From Apoderus coryli (taxonomy: Eukaryota; Arthropoda; Insecta; Coleoptera; Attelabidae): a stretch of 64,000 nucleotides of DNA. How positions within the stretch are numbered: position 1 is the stretch's first letter; each line of letters begins with the position of its first letter. A program made the translations under genes and the position numbers. The notes under the pieces were generated by a model that was not told the DNA's origin, made no database searches, and saw only the letters and a list, made by a program, of their open reading frames with translations. This document shows positions 1-9,891 of the stretch, piece by piece. The stretch spans positions 28,349,715-28,413,714 of the forward strand of contig OU452200.1 of NCBI GenBank assembly GCA_911728435.2, given 5' to 3'.

Positions 1-2269
1 AAGTTGAGGTTTGTATACTAAAAGGCTTCTTGATAGACATATCAAGAGCTGCTGTAGCCTAAAAATTAACTCTTTTTCATGAATTGTTACAGTTATAATT
101 ATTGTTTTACGTCTGATATTTAAATTATGAACATACGCCCGGAAAACAATCTTATTGGTCAGATATGGTGGAGTCTGAAGTTTTAAACCATTATAAAAGA
201 AGCAGGCAGACAATTGGTTTCCCTCAATTTATAGTAAACCCTCTGTCGTCTTCTAATACCATGAATAAACCTCAGGCAAGAATTCTGTAGCTATAGAACA
301 ACTACTTCGATTTTTCAGAATTTTGAATAAAATTAAAAAATCGTTTGAAAATAGAATTTAGTGTCGTATTGAACAAGGCAAAAATATCTAGCAACTGTTA
401 CTTGGTATAAGTAGTTTATTTTTTGTTTCTAATTTTCTGTATTCTTTTAATTTATTAAAATGGTTTTTTTAATTTTTTTAATCTAAACCAAATATTAATT
501 TGAAATTGCTTTTACAGGATAAGAGAAAGAGGATATGAAATTATAAGGTGAACAAATTATTACAGGGTGCTCAAATAAATGGATACAATCTTGGAATTTC
601 AGATATTTCTGTATTGTTTAAAAACGAAGCAAGGTAGAATATTAAACTTAGTATTTTTTAAAATAAAAATGTAGAGGGTGTTCCATTTGAGCCAATGAAG
701 TTACAAGTGTTTAAATTAGGTAAAATTTTGTATTTAATCAGGATAACTTTTAGAATAACAACTGTTTCTCTCGTAAATTGTCCACGCAACTAGCATAACG
801 GATTATTAATCAATAGATATCTATGCTATACCTAACTAAGCATAATGAAAACATGAAGGTTCATCCAGTAATTTTTTTTTTTGAGTTCTGTAGAATTATC
901 TGATAAAGAAGGATTATTTATAAGATCAAAAAGAATTTTTCACAACAATAAAAAACAAATTAATAGATAATTGTGGAAATATCGTAGTTAAAATTCAGGT
1001 AAGAAATGAAAGGGTAATAAAAGAGGTTTTTTTCACTGGCTATTTATTAGATTTTCTTCAATAGAAAATAGTTGTGCTCATGTATTTAATATATCACTCT
1101 AATTATTAATTACAGTTCGTTCTTCTAAAAAAACTAAACAATTCTAGGGATATTTTTATTCGTTCAAAAATTTCAAGCGATGGGATTTTCGAAATTTTCT
1201 TGTATCATTCAATAAATAGTAGGCACCTATGATAATATACATATTTACTTGTTTCTATGCTGCCATCTATGGTTCTGTTTCATTAGTAGAGGTTTATTTT
1301 ACTATAATTCTACACTAATGACTGGAACGATAGTGAAAGTTTCTGTCTACGAGTTTTGTATACGGTTATAATTTTTTATATTTACTAGATTCAAAATTAA
1401 AACATATTCGAGCAGATGGCAGCACCATGTTCAAAGAACTATTATTAATAATATGGATCACAAAATAAATAATGGTCTTTAAGTGTAATAGCACCGTATT
1501 ATTTTAAATTAGATCTTTAAATCCCCTACACACAACTTGAAGAAAAATAATGTATTCGTTACTTTAACTAAAGATACTACAAGTAACTTATTTAGAACGT
1601 TTCGATAGATAATTATCAATACCTATATGATATACAGGGTGTTCGGAAATGACGTGTACAACGGAATAGCACAAATTCCTTGGCCGAAAATAGGATGATT
1701 TAGGTCAACTTATGTATATACAAATTTGTGTGGTTTGGGCGCTAGATGGCTTTAAAAGTGAATATTTTTTTACGTTCTTTCAAATTTTTTTTGATATATT
1801 TCTTGGGTTTTTTGGTTCGTATTGACAACAATGGTGAGATAAAAAAAATGATTTCATGTCAAAAATTTATTCCCTCTTTACGACGTTTCGACAAAATAGT
1901 TTTTGTCTTCTTCAGGTTTTTTTTTCTTTTTTTTTTCAGTCTTCCAACATCTTTAGTGTTCTCTTTTTCTTTTTTTTTTATTATTATTATTTCCATTTTT
2001 TTGAATTTGTAATTTTTGTTTCGGAAGTACGTTTAGAAGCAAACGTCAATACGAACCAAAAAACCCAAGAAATATATCCAGAAAAAATTATAAATATATG
2101 GTTCAAGAAAATTAAGAGAAAAAAAAAGTTCTTTCAAATAAATCGAAAAATATTTGATAGATTTTATTCATTTCAAATTCTTAAATAGCAGTAGGGGTTG
2201 AGTGGTAAATCATTTGAAAGTACTTTTTAGGCTCTTAAAATTTACCTCTAGAGTTTTCGAGAACGTATA
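1..2269. other. AT-rich repeat debris, no gene recognised
   Basis: No exon could be supported. Termini-like strings occur near 565 (ACAGGGTGCTC) and 1635 (ATACAGGGTGTTCGG), typical of Tc1/mariner-type ends, but no matching partner was found. Positions about 1783-1826 and 2045-2088 are inverted copies of each other sharing TTTTTTGGTTCGTATTGAC, so this part can fold into a hairpin with a T/A-rich loop; the small reading frames here are low-complexity Phe/Lys translations of that T-rich loop. From about 2185 a short stretch resembles the repeat family seen again at 41760-41870. Confidence 0.5.
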
Positions 2270-2646
2270 AATTTTTTGGGTATTTCATTAATGTAAATTT
2301 CATTAGCAGATGTTTAGCTTGCCCTTCGCAGTTTTGCTGTATTTTCTATGATGTGTATACAAAACAGAGAAACTCTCAATTGCTGGTAATAAAACACATC
2401 GTCCTCTGGTGTTTTTGGCAGTTGTACATTTTGCATAAATTTAAAGGAATGTTATTTTCATCTCTGGGCTGTAGATTCAAGTTTCAGTTCCGAATAAAAT
2501 TTTTGGCTCCCACGCTTGTGAACTATCAGCTCAGCAACAGCTGTTCGTTTTACGGTTTCTTTCAAATGTTGGTTTTTTATTTTGATATTTAAAGTTTCAC
2601 ATGTCGCACAAACATCAACTTGCGGAATTGAAATTAAATATTTCAA
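2270..2646 (-). pseudogene. Relic of an uncharacterised insect repeat-encoded protein with a CxxC motif
   Basis: On the minus strand, reading from about 2640 down, the translation gives a CxxC unit (VDVCATCETLNIKIK), then HKRGSQKFYSELK, a stop, and in neighbouring frames MQNVQLPKTPEDDVFYYQQL, VSLFCIHIIENTAK and CEGQAKHLL. I recognise this order from a widespread but unnamed family in insect genomes: Cys-x2-Cys, HxxxAxxFYxxL, FDFMQNLPLP, FYxRQLxVxxFCIH, then YHEG. It is usually multicopy and probably transposon-borne, but no function is established to my knowledge. Here it is broken by at least one stop and two frame changes and lacks both ends, so it is a dead fragment. Family identity is from memory. 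Confidence 0.55.
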
Positions 2647-3299
2647 TCAACGCTTAGAGTTAGGCCCATTCCTCCCGACTGCTCCCTGTATATTGTATTT
2701 TTGAAAAGCTTATTCAAAAATATATTACTTAGGTGTTTCAGTAAAAAAACACTGGGAAACATTTATTATAGAGGGTAAATAAAATCTACAAAATGCAAGA
2801 TATTTCTTGCTGCTACAATTAGAAATATTAACTACAGGAAAAACAATATACCAGGCCGCATCAACAGTGGTTATCAAAATTACGAAAAGCTATTTTGTCA
2901 TTTTTGTTACAATTATTTAGTTACTAATTAGTAGAAATATACTAATCCACTACAACTATTTTTTTTTTCTTATAAATAAATCACATATTCTCACAAATTT
3001 ATTGAAATTTTTTGTTAAAACATTAAAACCTACTGTCTAAACTTTGTGCTACTCATAATTTGAGCTTTGTCACCAATTTTCTTTTTATACCATCATAAAT
3101 TAAATGTAAGGTCTTAAATGTTTTACATTTAATTAATCATTCATAATTCTACTAATTAGTAAATAAATAATTTATTATTCTGAACACAATCAATTATCAA
3201 ACTATCATCCCACTTATTTTCAATTTATCAAGTTTTCTTGGGTATTGGGACAAAATCTAAACTCAGTATTTCTGAATTTTAAATTCTATTGCAACAATA

Positions 3300-3581
3300 C
3301 CTTGTACACAATGTTCAGGTAAATACATTGGTCAAACGAAAAATTATATCAAGGATCGTATCAATCAACACCGTTTAGACTGTCGCTACAAAAAAAGTTG
3401 TACCGCTCTTTCTGAACACTTATTTGATTTTGAAAACTATGTGATATTGGGCATTGAACACAAAGAAAGATCGAGACTCTTCAAGGAAATGGTGTACATC
3501 AATAAGGAGACTGATGCCATTAATAATCAGAGAGACATTAACGGTTTGAGTGTCATTTACACTAACTTAATTAAAACATAA
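3300..3581 (+). pseudogene. GIY-YIG endonuclease C-terminal fragment of a Penelope-like element
   Basis: An open frame of 93 codons ends at TAA 3579-3581 and has no start of its own. It opens PCTQCSGKYIGQTKNYIKDR, which carries the YIG half of the GIY-YIG motif and the catalytic-type Arg (KDRINQH), and later LFKEMVYIN with the conserved Glu. In Penelope-like retroelements this domain follows the reverse transcriptase and nicks target DNA. The reverse transcriptase part is absent, so this is a 5'-truncated copy, although the surviving domain itself has no stop. It sits between two inverted repeat arms with a hammerhead-like motif just before the right arm. Confidence 0.75.
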
Positions 3582-3920
3582 CAAAATGGTTGACCTACGC
3601 CTATGAGTTACTTTAGTTCTTTTTATGATATCTATTTTATCTACTTACTTTTTTATGATCTGTGTGGTGAGAGAATTCCCATCTCTCATTGACACTGTGA
3701 ATATTAATTTTATTATATTTTGTTCTATTTAGCTGTTATAGGTTCGAAAACAATGTTAATATTTTTAGGGAATTTGACCAGATTTTCTATGGTAGGTATT
3801 AGACTCTGTGTCAATATAATCTAATTTATTAAAATGTTATGTTAGTCTGTTTGGTCATCGTCCTTTTGTTGAGTGTTTTTATTTATATAACTTTTACTTT
3901 ATTGAGGTTTTGTGTTTTTT

Positions 3921-3957
3921 GTAGCCTGATGATGTGCACATATTGCACGAAACGTTG
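3921..3957 (+). ncRNA. Hammerhead-ribozyme-like motif (Penelope-type)
   Basis: Core CTGATGA at 3926-3932, one unpaired T, a perfect 5-bp stem II (GTGCA 3934-3938 with TGCAC 3944-3948) with a 5-base loop, then GAAAC 3949-3953 followed by GT. A and C of GAAAC plus GT make ACGT, which is self-complementary, as in the dimer-forming minimal hammerheads reported for Penelope-like elements. Stem I is at most 2-3 bp. The extra T between CTGATGA and stem II departs from the textbook core, so activity is uncertain. Confidence 0.6.
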
Positions 3958-4200
3958 CAATAGAATTTAAAATTCAGAAATACTGAGTTTAGATTTTGTC
4001 CCAATACCCAAGAAAACTTGATAAATTATTATTCTGAATTCATAACAAAGTTGAAATTATGAGTAGCAGTGTAATTCACAAAGTTTAGAGAGTAAGTTTT
4101 CAAAAAAATTCAATAATTTTGTGGGAATATGTGCATTTCTACTAATTAGTAACTAAATAATTGTAACAAGAATGACAAAATAGCTTTTCGTAATTTTGAT

Positions 4201-4239
4201 AACCACTGATGATGCCTGGTGCTGCAAAACATGTTTGGT
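4201..4239 (+). ncRNA. Degenerate hammerhead-like motif
   Basis: ACCA precedes CTGATGA (4206-4212) and TGGT follows ACATGTT, giving a 4-bp stem I. Stem II is weak and the expected GAAAC reads GCAAAAC, so the core is mutated. The palindromic ACATGT that would make stem III in a dimer is intact. A further decayed partner lies inverted on the minus strand at about 2853-2880 in the left arm. Confidence 0.45.
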
Positions 4240-4420
4240 AAATTTTTAGAGAAATCTATTAAATTTATTACGTGGAGGTTGACTTTTATTTTAAGAATAA
4301 ATTCTGTTTTACCAATGAAAATACAAATTCTGATTATGGAATCTTTGTTGCTAAGAAAAGTAGCAGAGTGCTGCCAAAACCACAATGTCGAAGATGTAAC
4401 TGCATGGTAGTATAGCTGAA

Positions 4421-5387
4421 TTTTAGCATTTTTTTTTTCTTACAACGAATACTATTAGTGTTCGGATAACCAATAGAGTTTAGTGATTTTAACTGAATAA
4501 TGGACATGAGACATGAGATAATGAAGGAAAGCTGAATAACAATACGCAACAAGTTATAGCATAATATGTTAATAGATAATTTTGTATTAAAAAAACGTAT
4601 ACCTAAAACAAAGTTGCAATTTGGAAGTAATGATATTGCTGCTACGCTACAAATTACTATTTATGTACAGTAAGTTGCAGGGTATTCTACAACAATACTT
4701 AATAGTTTCTCAAACGAAATGATATAATTTAATAATTATTAGGTAAATATAAATCTGCTTTCAGAAGTTTGAAATATTATTAGATATTGTTCAAGGTTTG
4801 TAATTCAATTCACATACACACTTTCCAAAATTTCAAGCGGTATAACTATTATTATTTTATATACGAAAGAAATTGTAGGGGCAATAATATATGCATTTTG
4901 CGCAAGTTACGGAAATTCTTAAACATTTTTAAATTGCACGGTGCATTAAGTATTTGGAACACATATTATGACATAAGATTATTTCTTCAGGAAGAATAAA
5001 TATATGGTTATTAATATTAAATTGTCTATGTTGTAGTTTTGATAAAATATACAAATATGTCATATTGTCAGTGTTGCATAATAATTATTAAAAAATTCTG
5101 GTATATTTATAATCAAATGATTTAATTATATTATCAAAAAGCAATTCCTTGTTATTAGTTACAGTTTTCATAACTGTGCCATATTATGTGCTTTTGAGGC
5201 ACAGTAGAAATAGAAGAGCATACGCATGAATTGTGGAAAATCCATTAAAAATGTCCTCATTCAGTTCCTAATAAAATTTAGCCTTTCACATTGTTAAATC
5301 TATGTGTTAGTTTGGTAGATAATAATGCTGAGAATTTTGATTTTAAAATATATTAATCAAACAACGTAATAAAAAATAACATACATT
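4421..5387. other. AT-rich intergenic stretch, nothing recognised
   Basis: Between the Penelope-like repeat and the 3' end of the vajk gene. Small frames here have no recognisable motif and look like chance openings in AT-rich DNA. Confidence 0.5.
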
Positions 5388-5393
5388 TTTATT
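5388..5393 (-). terminator. Polyadenylation signal of the vajk gene
   Basis: TTTATT on the plus strand is AATAAA on the minus strand, about 140 bases beyond the stop codon of the vajk reading frame. It is the first canonical hexamer found downstream of the stop. Confidence 0.6.
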
Positions 5394-5529
5394 TCAAAAG
5401 AACAAGTAACAGAAAATAAAAAGAAGGGAAAACATAAATATTTTACAATTAAGTACTATACAAAGGCACACACAGTGTGAGTACACATTTTATCACTTTA
5501 ACATGGGTAACTTCCATTTTCTTAACGAT

Positions 5530-6651
5530 CTAATGACCATAACTACCCTCATACCCGTAATCGTAGTCGTGGTGGTGGCTGTGTACAGGTACCGGTACGG
5601 GTACTTTGACTGGGTATGGAACAGGTTTTTCAACTGGATATGGTACGGGTTTCTCAACTGCATATGGGACTGGTCTGTCTACTGCTACTTTATAAGGAAC
5701 GGGTACTGGTCGCTCAACTGGGTATGGTACTGGCTTCTCGACGGGGTATGGAGCTGGAACTGGAACTTTAACTGGTACTGGGTATGGTTTCTCAACTGGA
5801 TATGGTACTGGTCTGTCAACATGTACTTTTACTGGGTATGGTACTGGTTTTTCCACTGGTACGGCGATTTTCTTGATGACATGCACTGGGAATGGTTGTG
5901 GAACATGAACTGGGTAGGGTCTGTCGACTGGTACTTTTACTGGATATGGTACTTCTTTGTAGACTGGGTAGGGTTGTGGTACATGGACTGGTACCTTAAC
6001 TGCTACTGGTACTTGTTTTTCAACGGGGTAAGGTTGTGGTACGAATACTTTAACTGGGTATGGAATACGTTTCTCTACTGGGTATGGCTGGGGAACTAAT
6101 ACTTTGACTGGGTATGGTCTGTCGACTGGTACTTTAACAGGAACATGCACCAATTTTTCAACTGGGTAAGGTTGTGGGACTGGAACACCAACTTTGACAG
6201 GAACTCTGACTGGATATGGAACATGTTTCTCGACTGGATAAGGTTGAGGTACAGCAACTTTCACTGGATATGGAACGTGTCTTGTAACTGGAACTGGAAT
6301 GTGTTTTTCTACTGGGTATGGAATTGGAACACCTTTTACAAGGGTAATAGTTTTTTCGACTGATGCGGTATGACCCAAATCAATATTCCCGCCATATCCG
6401 CCGTATCCACCATATCCACTATATCCACCATATCCACCTAGACCGCCACCATGTCCGAAACCACCATGTCCGAAACCACCATGACCTCCAGCACCAACTA
6501 AATAACCATGATCGATGTCACTACCGTAGCCGTACCCTAGACCTAACAATCCACGTTTGGTCTGTTTCTTTTCTTCTACTGCTTCCGACTTCTTCTCCTT
6601 GGCCTCGGCGTTTACCGCAACTGCCACAAGGACTAAGATAGTCAGGGATAA
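5530..6651 (-). CDS. vajk: Vajk-type cuticular protein, exon 2 (main coding exon)
   Basis: This exon encodes 373 of 377 residues of a secreted structural protein. A splice acceptor (TTTTCAG, ending at 6652) precedes LSLTILVLVAVAVNA, which completes the signal peptide begun in exon 1 (MKLL). Cleavage is likely after Ala19. Then come a charged stretch ending KR (36-37), GLLGLGYGYG (38-47), a Gly/His/Tyr-rich region (about 58-93), a Val/Pro array from about 105 to 360 with about twenty PYPV units alternating with EK, KV or DRP linkers, and a His/Tyr/Gly tail. This order (signal, KR-GLLGLGYGYG, PYPV array) matches Drosophila Vajk proteins, which are expressed in cuticle and are encoded within the Nimrod cluster. 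A GTG-initiated start inside this exon would remove most of the signal and is not needed. The frame is intact, so the gene is probably functional. Assignment to one of the four Drosophila paralogues is not possible. Confidence 0.85.
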   Translation of the reverse strand, partial: LSLTILVLVAVAVNAEAKEKKSEAVEEKKQTKRGLLGLGYGYGSDIDHGYLVGAGGHGGFGHGGFGHGGGLGGYGGYSGYGGYGGYGGNIDLGHTASVEKTITLVKGVPIPYPVEKHIPVPVTRHVPYPVKVAVPQPYPVEKHVPYPVRVPVKVGVPVPQPYPVEKLVHVPVKVPVDRPYPVKVLVPQPYPVEKRIPYPVKVFVPQPYPVEKQVPVAVKVPVHVPQPYPVYKEVPYPVKVPVDRPYPVHVPQPFPVHVIKKIAVPVEKPVPYPVKVHVDRPVPYPVEKPYPVPVKVPVPAPYPVEKPVPYPVERPVPVPYKVAVDRPVPYAVEKPVPYPVEKPVPYPVKVPVPVPVHSHHHDYDYGYEGSYGH

Positions 6652-8111
6652 CTGAAAATATTAATGAAATTTGGATCAGAATAAAATCAATTCATAGGTA
6701 TTTCTGTGTAAAGCAGACACATTTTTCCGATAAATATATAAATACATGCATTATAAATCGTAATGAATAGTTTTTTAACTTATCTTCCATTTCAGAAGAT
6801 GAATAAATAATATATTAGGTATATAAAAAGTGTTTGTTTTCTGATTTCAAAATGACCTATAGGATATTTAATCTTAATAACTGATACTCCTTCAGTTTTT
6901 AATAAACCAAATAATTTTAAATGTTATTTATTGAAGTAAATAAACTATTTAAAACACACGAAATACTAAACTTTAAACTCTAGAGAAACATATAGTACGT
7001 AGTATAGTCTACATAAAAATCGAACAAAAAAAAACGGGGCTAAAATTGTATACCGCTTTACCAATATCAAACTGAAGCTTTAATTAGTTAATTAGCGAGG
7101 CAATTAAAGCGCGTTATGATAGTTGGCAATCGTCGCGAACTACTTTCTTTGTGGCGGAAACTTACACCATAACAAGAAAACACATCATTATAGCATTTTT
7201 GCGTAGTATTTTTCAATTTTGAAAGAGCAAAATAAGCTCACAGAGAATTTATTGCTAATTCCCTAATTCCGTAATATTTTAATCAACCAAAAGGGCTTGA
7301 ATTTGTTCTTATTTTGTTCTTCCTTTTTGCTATTCTTAATGTCCGCAGGAGTATGTAATGTTATGGATCGTCTATTATAAGTAGATGGTATATTTATTGT
7401 TCTTAGAACGCTGATGATGTAAATGGATATTCCTCAAAAATTCCCGCAATAGAAATATTTCTATAAATTTTTGGGTGACAATTGGTGAAGGATAGAGTTT
7501 TTTACTATAAGAGAATTATAAGATTAACTTTCGATTTTTATTTTATTTGTTTATCGGAAAATAACGAGGTATAACTTTTGCTATAAACATATCAAAAACA
7601 TTTTTCATTGTAGTTCACTATAAACAAAATCAGAAAATCTATAATTTTACTTTTTTTTGACAAGAGGATATCATGGCAAATAAAATTTGTTATAAAATAT
7701 ATCAGAAAATATAAAAAATATGTAATTATACCTAAAAAAATTAATACTGATTTTTTTCTATATGTTATTTTCAAATATTTGGGAGCAAAGGTTTCACTAG
7801 CCAAAAAATATAAAATTAAGCAGCAAGATCTAAAAAATTGTTTTCCGGTGAAATGGTTTTAAATTATTTTGCAAATAGTGGCAATATAATTAAGACAATG
7901 AACAAATTCACTTTATAATAATTATGAATTAGAACATAATTTTTAATTAAAAAATAAAAATATAATGAGCAAACTGAATTATAATTAAAAAATATATTAT
8001 TAAAAATTTGACTTCAAGAAATAATTTATATATTCCGAAACGTTTGCCACTATTATCACCGTTTTTTGCACTCTTTGATTCACACTATCTTTAATTTCGA
8101 TGTGCACTCAC
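6652..8111 (-). other. Intron 1 of the vajk gene
   Basis: The intron runs from a GTGAGT donor (8111 down to 8106) to a TTTTCAG acceptor ending at 6652. It is AT-rich with no recognised transposon. A GC-richer patch near 7095-7165 could hold regulatory sites, but no specific motif is claimed. Confidence 0.7.
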
Positions 8112-8123
8112 CAGAAGCTTCAT
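8112..8123 (-). CDS. vajk: Vajk-type cuticular protein, exon 1 (start codon, MKLL)
   Basis: Twelve coding bases, ATG AAG CTT CTG, followed directly by the donor GTGAGT. The junction is phase 0 and joins MKLL to LSLTILVLVAVAVNA, producing a typical hydrophobic signal peptide. ATG lies in the context ACCATCATG. A TATA box and an arthropod initiator lie 50-85 bases upstream in the right orientation. A tiny first coding exon that splits the signal peptide is the usual layout of insect cuticular-protein genes. This exon is easily missed by automatic annotation. Confidence 0.85.
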
Positions 8124-8168
8124 GATGGTTAATCTCATTCAAAAATGTGTAAAACGGTTCAAGAAATG

Positions 8169-8206
8169 AACTGAATACTGTTAGAAGGTTCCCATTGACT
8201 TTTATA
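8169..8206 (-). promoter_or_regulatory. Core promoter of vajk: TATA box and initiator
   Basis: On the minus strand TATAAAAG lies at 8206-8199 and TCAGTT, the arthropod initiator consensus, at 8174-8169. Taking the A of TCA (8172) as +1 puts the TATA box at about -34, close to the normal spacing, and gives a 5' UTR of about 50 bases before the ATG at 8123. Confidence 0.7.
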
Positions 8207-8946
8207 CTTATTACTTTCGCTAATGGCATAGCCCACTACCACCCCGCTTTTATTGTTGGATGGTAGCAGAAATATTATACATTATTGCAAAAGTTCTTCA
8301 GTTTGTCTATCTATGCATCGAAAACCGTATAGTATGCATGGACTTTACATTATTCTGTACCATATGAGAAGAAGTATGCCTATTGCTTTTTAATTTGATG
8401 TGAATTATTGTTGGTTTTTGAGCTCATTGTTTTTTTTTAAACTTTCAGAAGAGAATATTTAAAAGTTAATGAGGACTAACCAATAATACGATTGATACTC
8501 AGTATTTAGTATATTATATTTTATATGATATATATATATACCACTTTATCACAGAATCGTAGACGCCCTCAATAAATATTTGGTTCCCTATGGTTAAATT
8601 CTCAATCAACAAATTTTTTTACAAAGCGATTTTGATGAAATTTTCTCATGTAAAATACAAGTGGCTCTTCTTATGATAATCAAAATGTACCATGATGATG
8701 AGATCTGGTTGTTCAGCAATTTATAATGATTGATTCTATTAAACTTATTTGGTGGACAGTTTCATTTATGTAGAATGATTTTAGTCTTGTTTATTTTTGA
8801 TAAACTTTTTTTGTAGGTATGTATTCAAAATGTGCACTAAAGTAATGTTTTGTTTTGGGGTGTAATGATAGCCAGCTATGACTACTTTTATTAGCGTAAA
8901 TTGCAGAAAGTGATATTTGCTTATTTAAGATGCCTTTTTACCTATT

Positions 8947-9891
8947 TTCAGTGTTCTAAAATATATAGGGTGTCCAAGAAAAAATGTAGATTTTTATTTG
9001 GATTCTAGATCTTACAAAATATAATGCCGAGTAGTAGCATTTCTAAAACTTAAATAAGAATTATCAATCAAAACATATTAGTTTGATTTTCTAATACACT
9101 TAAACAAATAAAACGTTAACAAATTAAACGATTTCCAATGTTCCTTGCGTCATATCATTTGGTTATAGTTCGGTAAAAAAACTTAGATAAATTTTATCTT
9201 GACAGCTCTCAGTAACTAATAATTAAACAGTTTGTTGTATTATTATTACCGTTCTACTCGTAAATATGACCATCAAAAAATCGTATTCTTTAAAAAAAAA
9301 AGTGGAAAGGAGCGAGGAGGAAACTAAATGAATATCAATTATTTTAATGAAAATCCACATGAGAATCTTAGGGAGGCTAGTAGAAATTTAAATATTTCTA
9401 AAATCGAAATATTGAAATGTTCGAAGAAAAGCGGTAAGAAACCTTGTAAACCAAAATTTCTTCATACGCTTGACGCTCGAGATGCTGAAGCGAAAAAGGA
9501 ATTATGTTTATTGCTACAAGGTATGTACCTAGAAAATACCGGATTTCTGAAAATAATTTTGTACACGGATGAGGCTAAATTTACGACCAACGGCATTGCA
9601 TCATCACAAAATATTTAAATCTGGAGCAAATATAATCCACATTGGTTAATTGAGTGTAAGGACAAACTCCTCAAAGTAAATGTTGACGAATTGAAAAGTG
9701 TATAAGACACTTCGGTGGATTTGTGGAAGTTTCTAAAATGTGACTTTTTCTATAAATTGCTCTTCTGTTAATTTTGGGAAAAAAAATTTAATTGTTTTCC
9801 TTGAATAACCGCCAATAATAAATATTTTTCTGAAATTTTATTCCACACAAGTTTATTTTTTCTTGGACACCATGTATTTTAGAACACTGAA
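8947..9891 (+). mobile_element. Internally deleted Tc1/mariner-like element
   Basis: Ends are inverted repeats of about 38 bp (8947-8985 and 9855-9891) sharing TTCAGTGTTCTAAAATA and GGTGTCCAAGAAAAAAT. Inside, on the plus strand, is a reduced transposase frame (9328-9618). Confidence 0.7.
9328..9618 (+). pseudogene. Truncated Tc-like transposase
   Basis: The frame starts with a piece of helix-turn-helix domain (NPHENLREASRNLNIS), continues through CKPKFLHTLDARDAEAKKEL and GMYLENTGFLK, and reaches the first catalytic Asp in YTDEAKFTTNG. It stops soon after, although the sequence continues as IWSKYNPHWL in the same sense. The segment that should carry the second and third catalytic acids is missing before the 3' inverted repeat. 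The copy cannot make an active transposase. Confidence 0.7.

Larger units (their letters stand above)
2745..4420 (+). mobile_element. Nested foldback Penelope-like retroelement copies
   Basis: Two concentric inverted repeats are visible. The outer arms, about 2853-3225 and 4022-4216, are imperfect inverted copies (around 2875-2935 against 4140-4205). The inner arms, about 3227-3296 and 3955-4021, are nearly perfect inverted copies. Between the inner arms lies a GIY-YIG endonuclease fragment on the plus strand, the C-terminal domain typical of Penelope-like elements. Right of each arm is a hammerhead-like motif (3921-3957 and 4201-4239), and the outer copy continues into ATTAAATTTATTACGTGGAG, a string that recurs beside other copies in this window. 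Penelope-like elements are known for inverted terminal repeats and hammerhead motifs. The simplest reading is one copy inserted near the centre of an older foldback copy. Confidence 0.7.

Noticed and set aside
519..551. A possible tiny exon between TTTTACAG and GGTGAAC near 519-551
   Set aside because: Only about 32 bases, no homology and weak context; chance splice-like strings are common in AT-rich DNA.
1746..2188. Overlapping Phe/Lys-rich plus-strand frames
   Set aside because: Low-complexity translation of T-rich DNA within a hairpin repeat.
5503..6641. Long plus-strand frames rich in Trp, Tyr and Asn opposite the vajk exon
   Set aside because: They are antisense shadows of the PYPV repeat; composition is an artefact of the opposite strand.
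7380..7440. GCTGATGATG near 7411 as another hammerhead core
   Set aside because: No stem II or GAAAC follows at the right distance.
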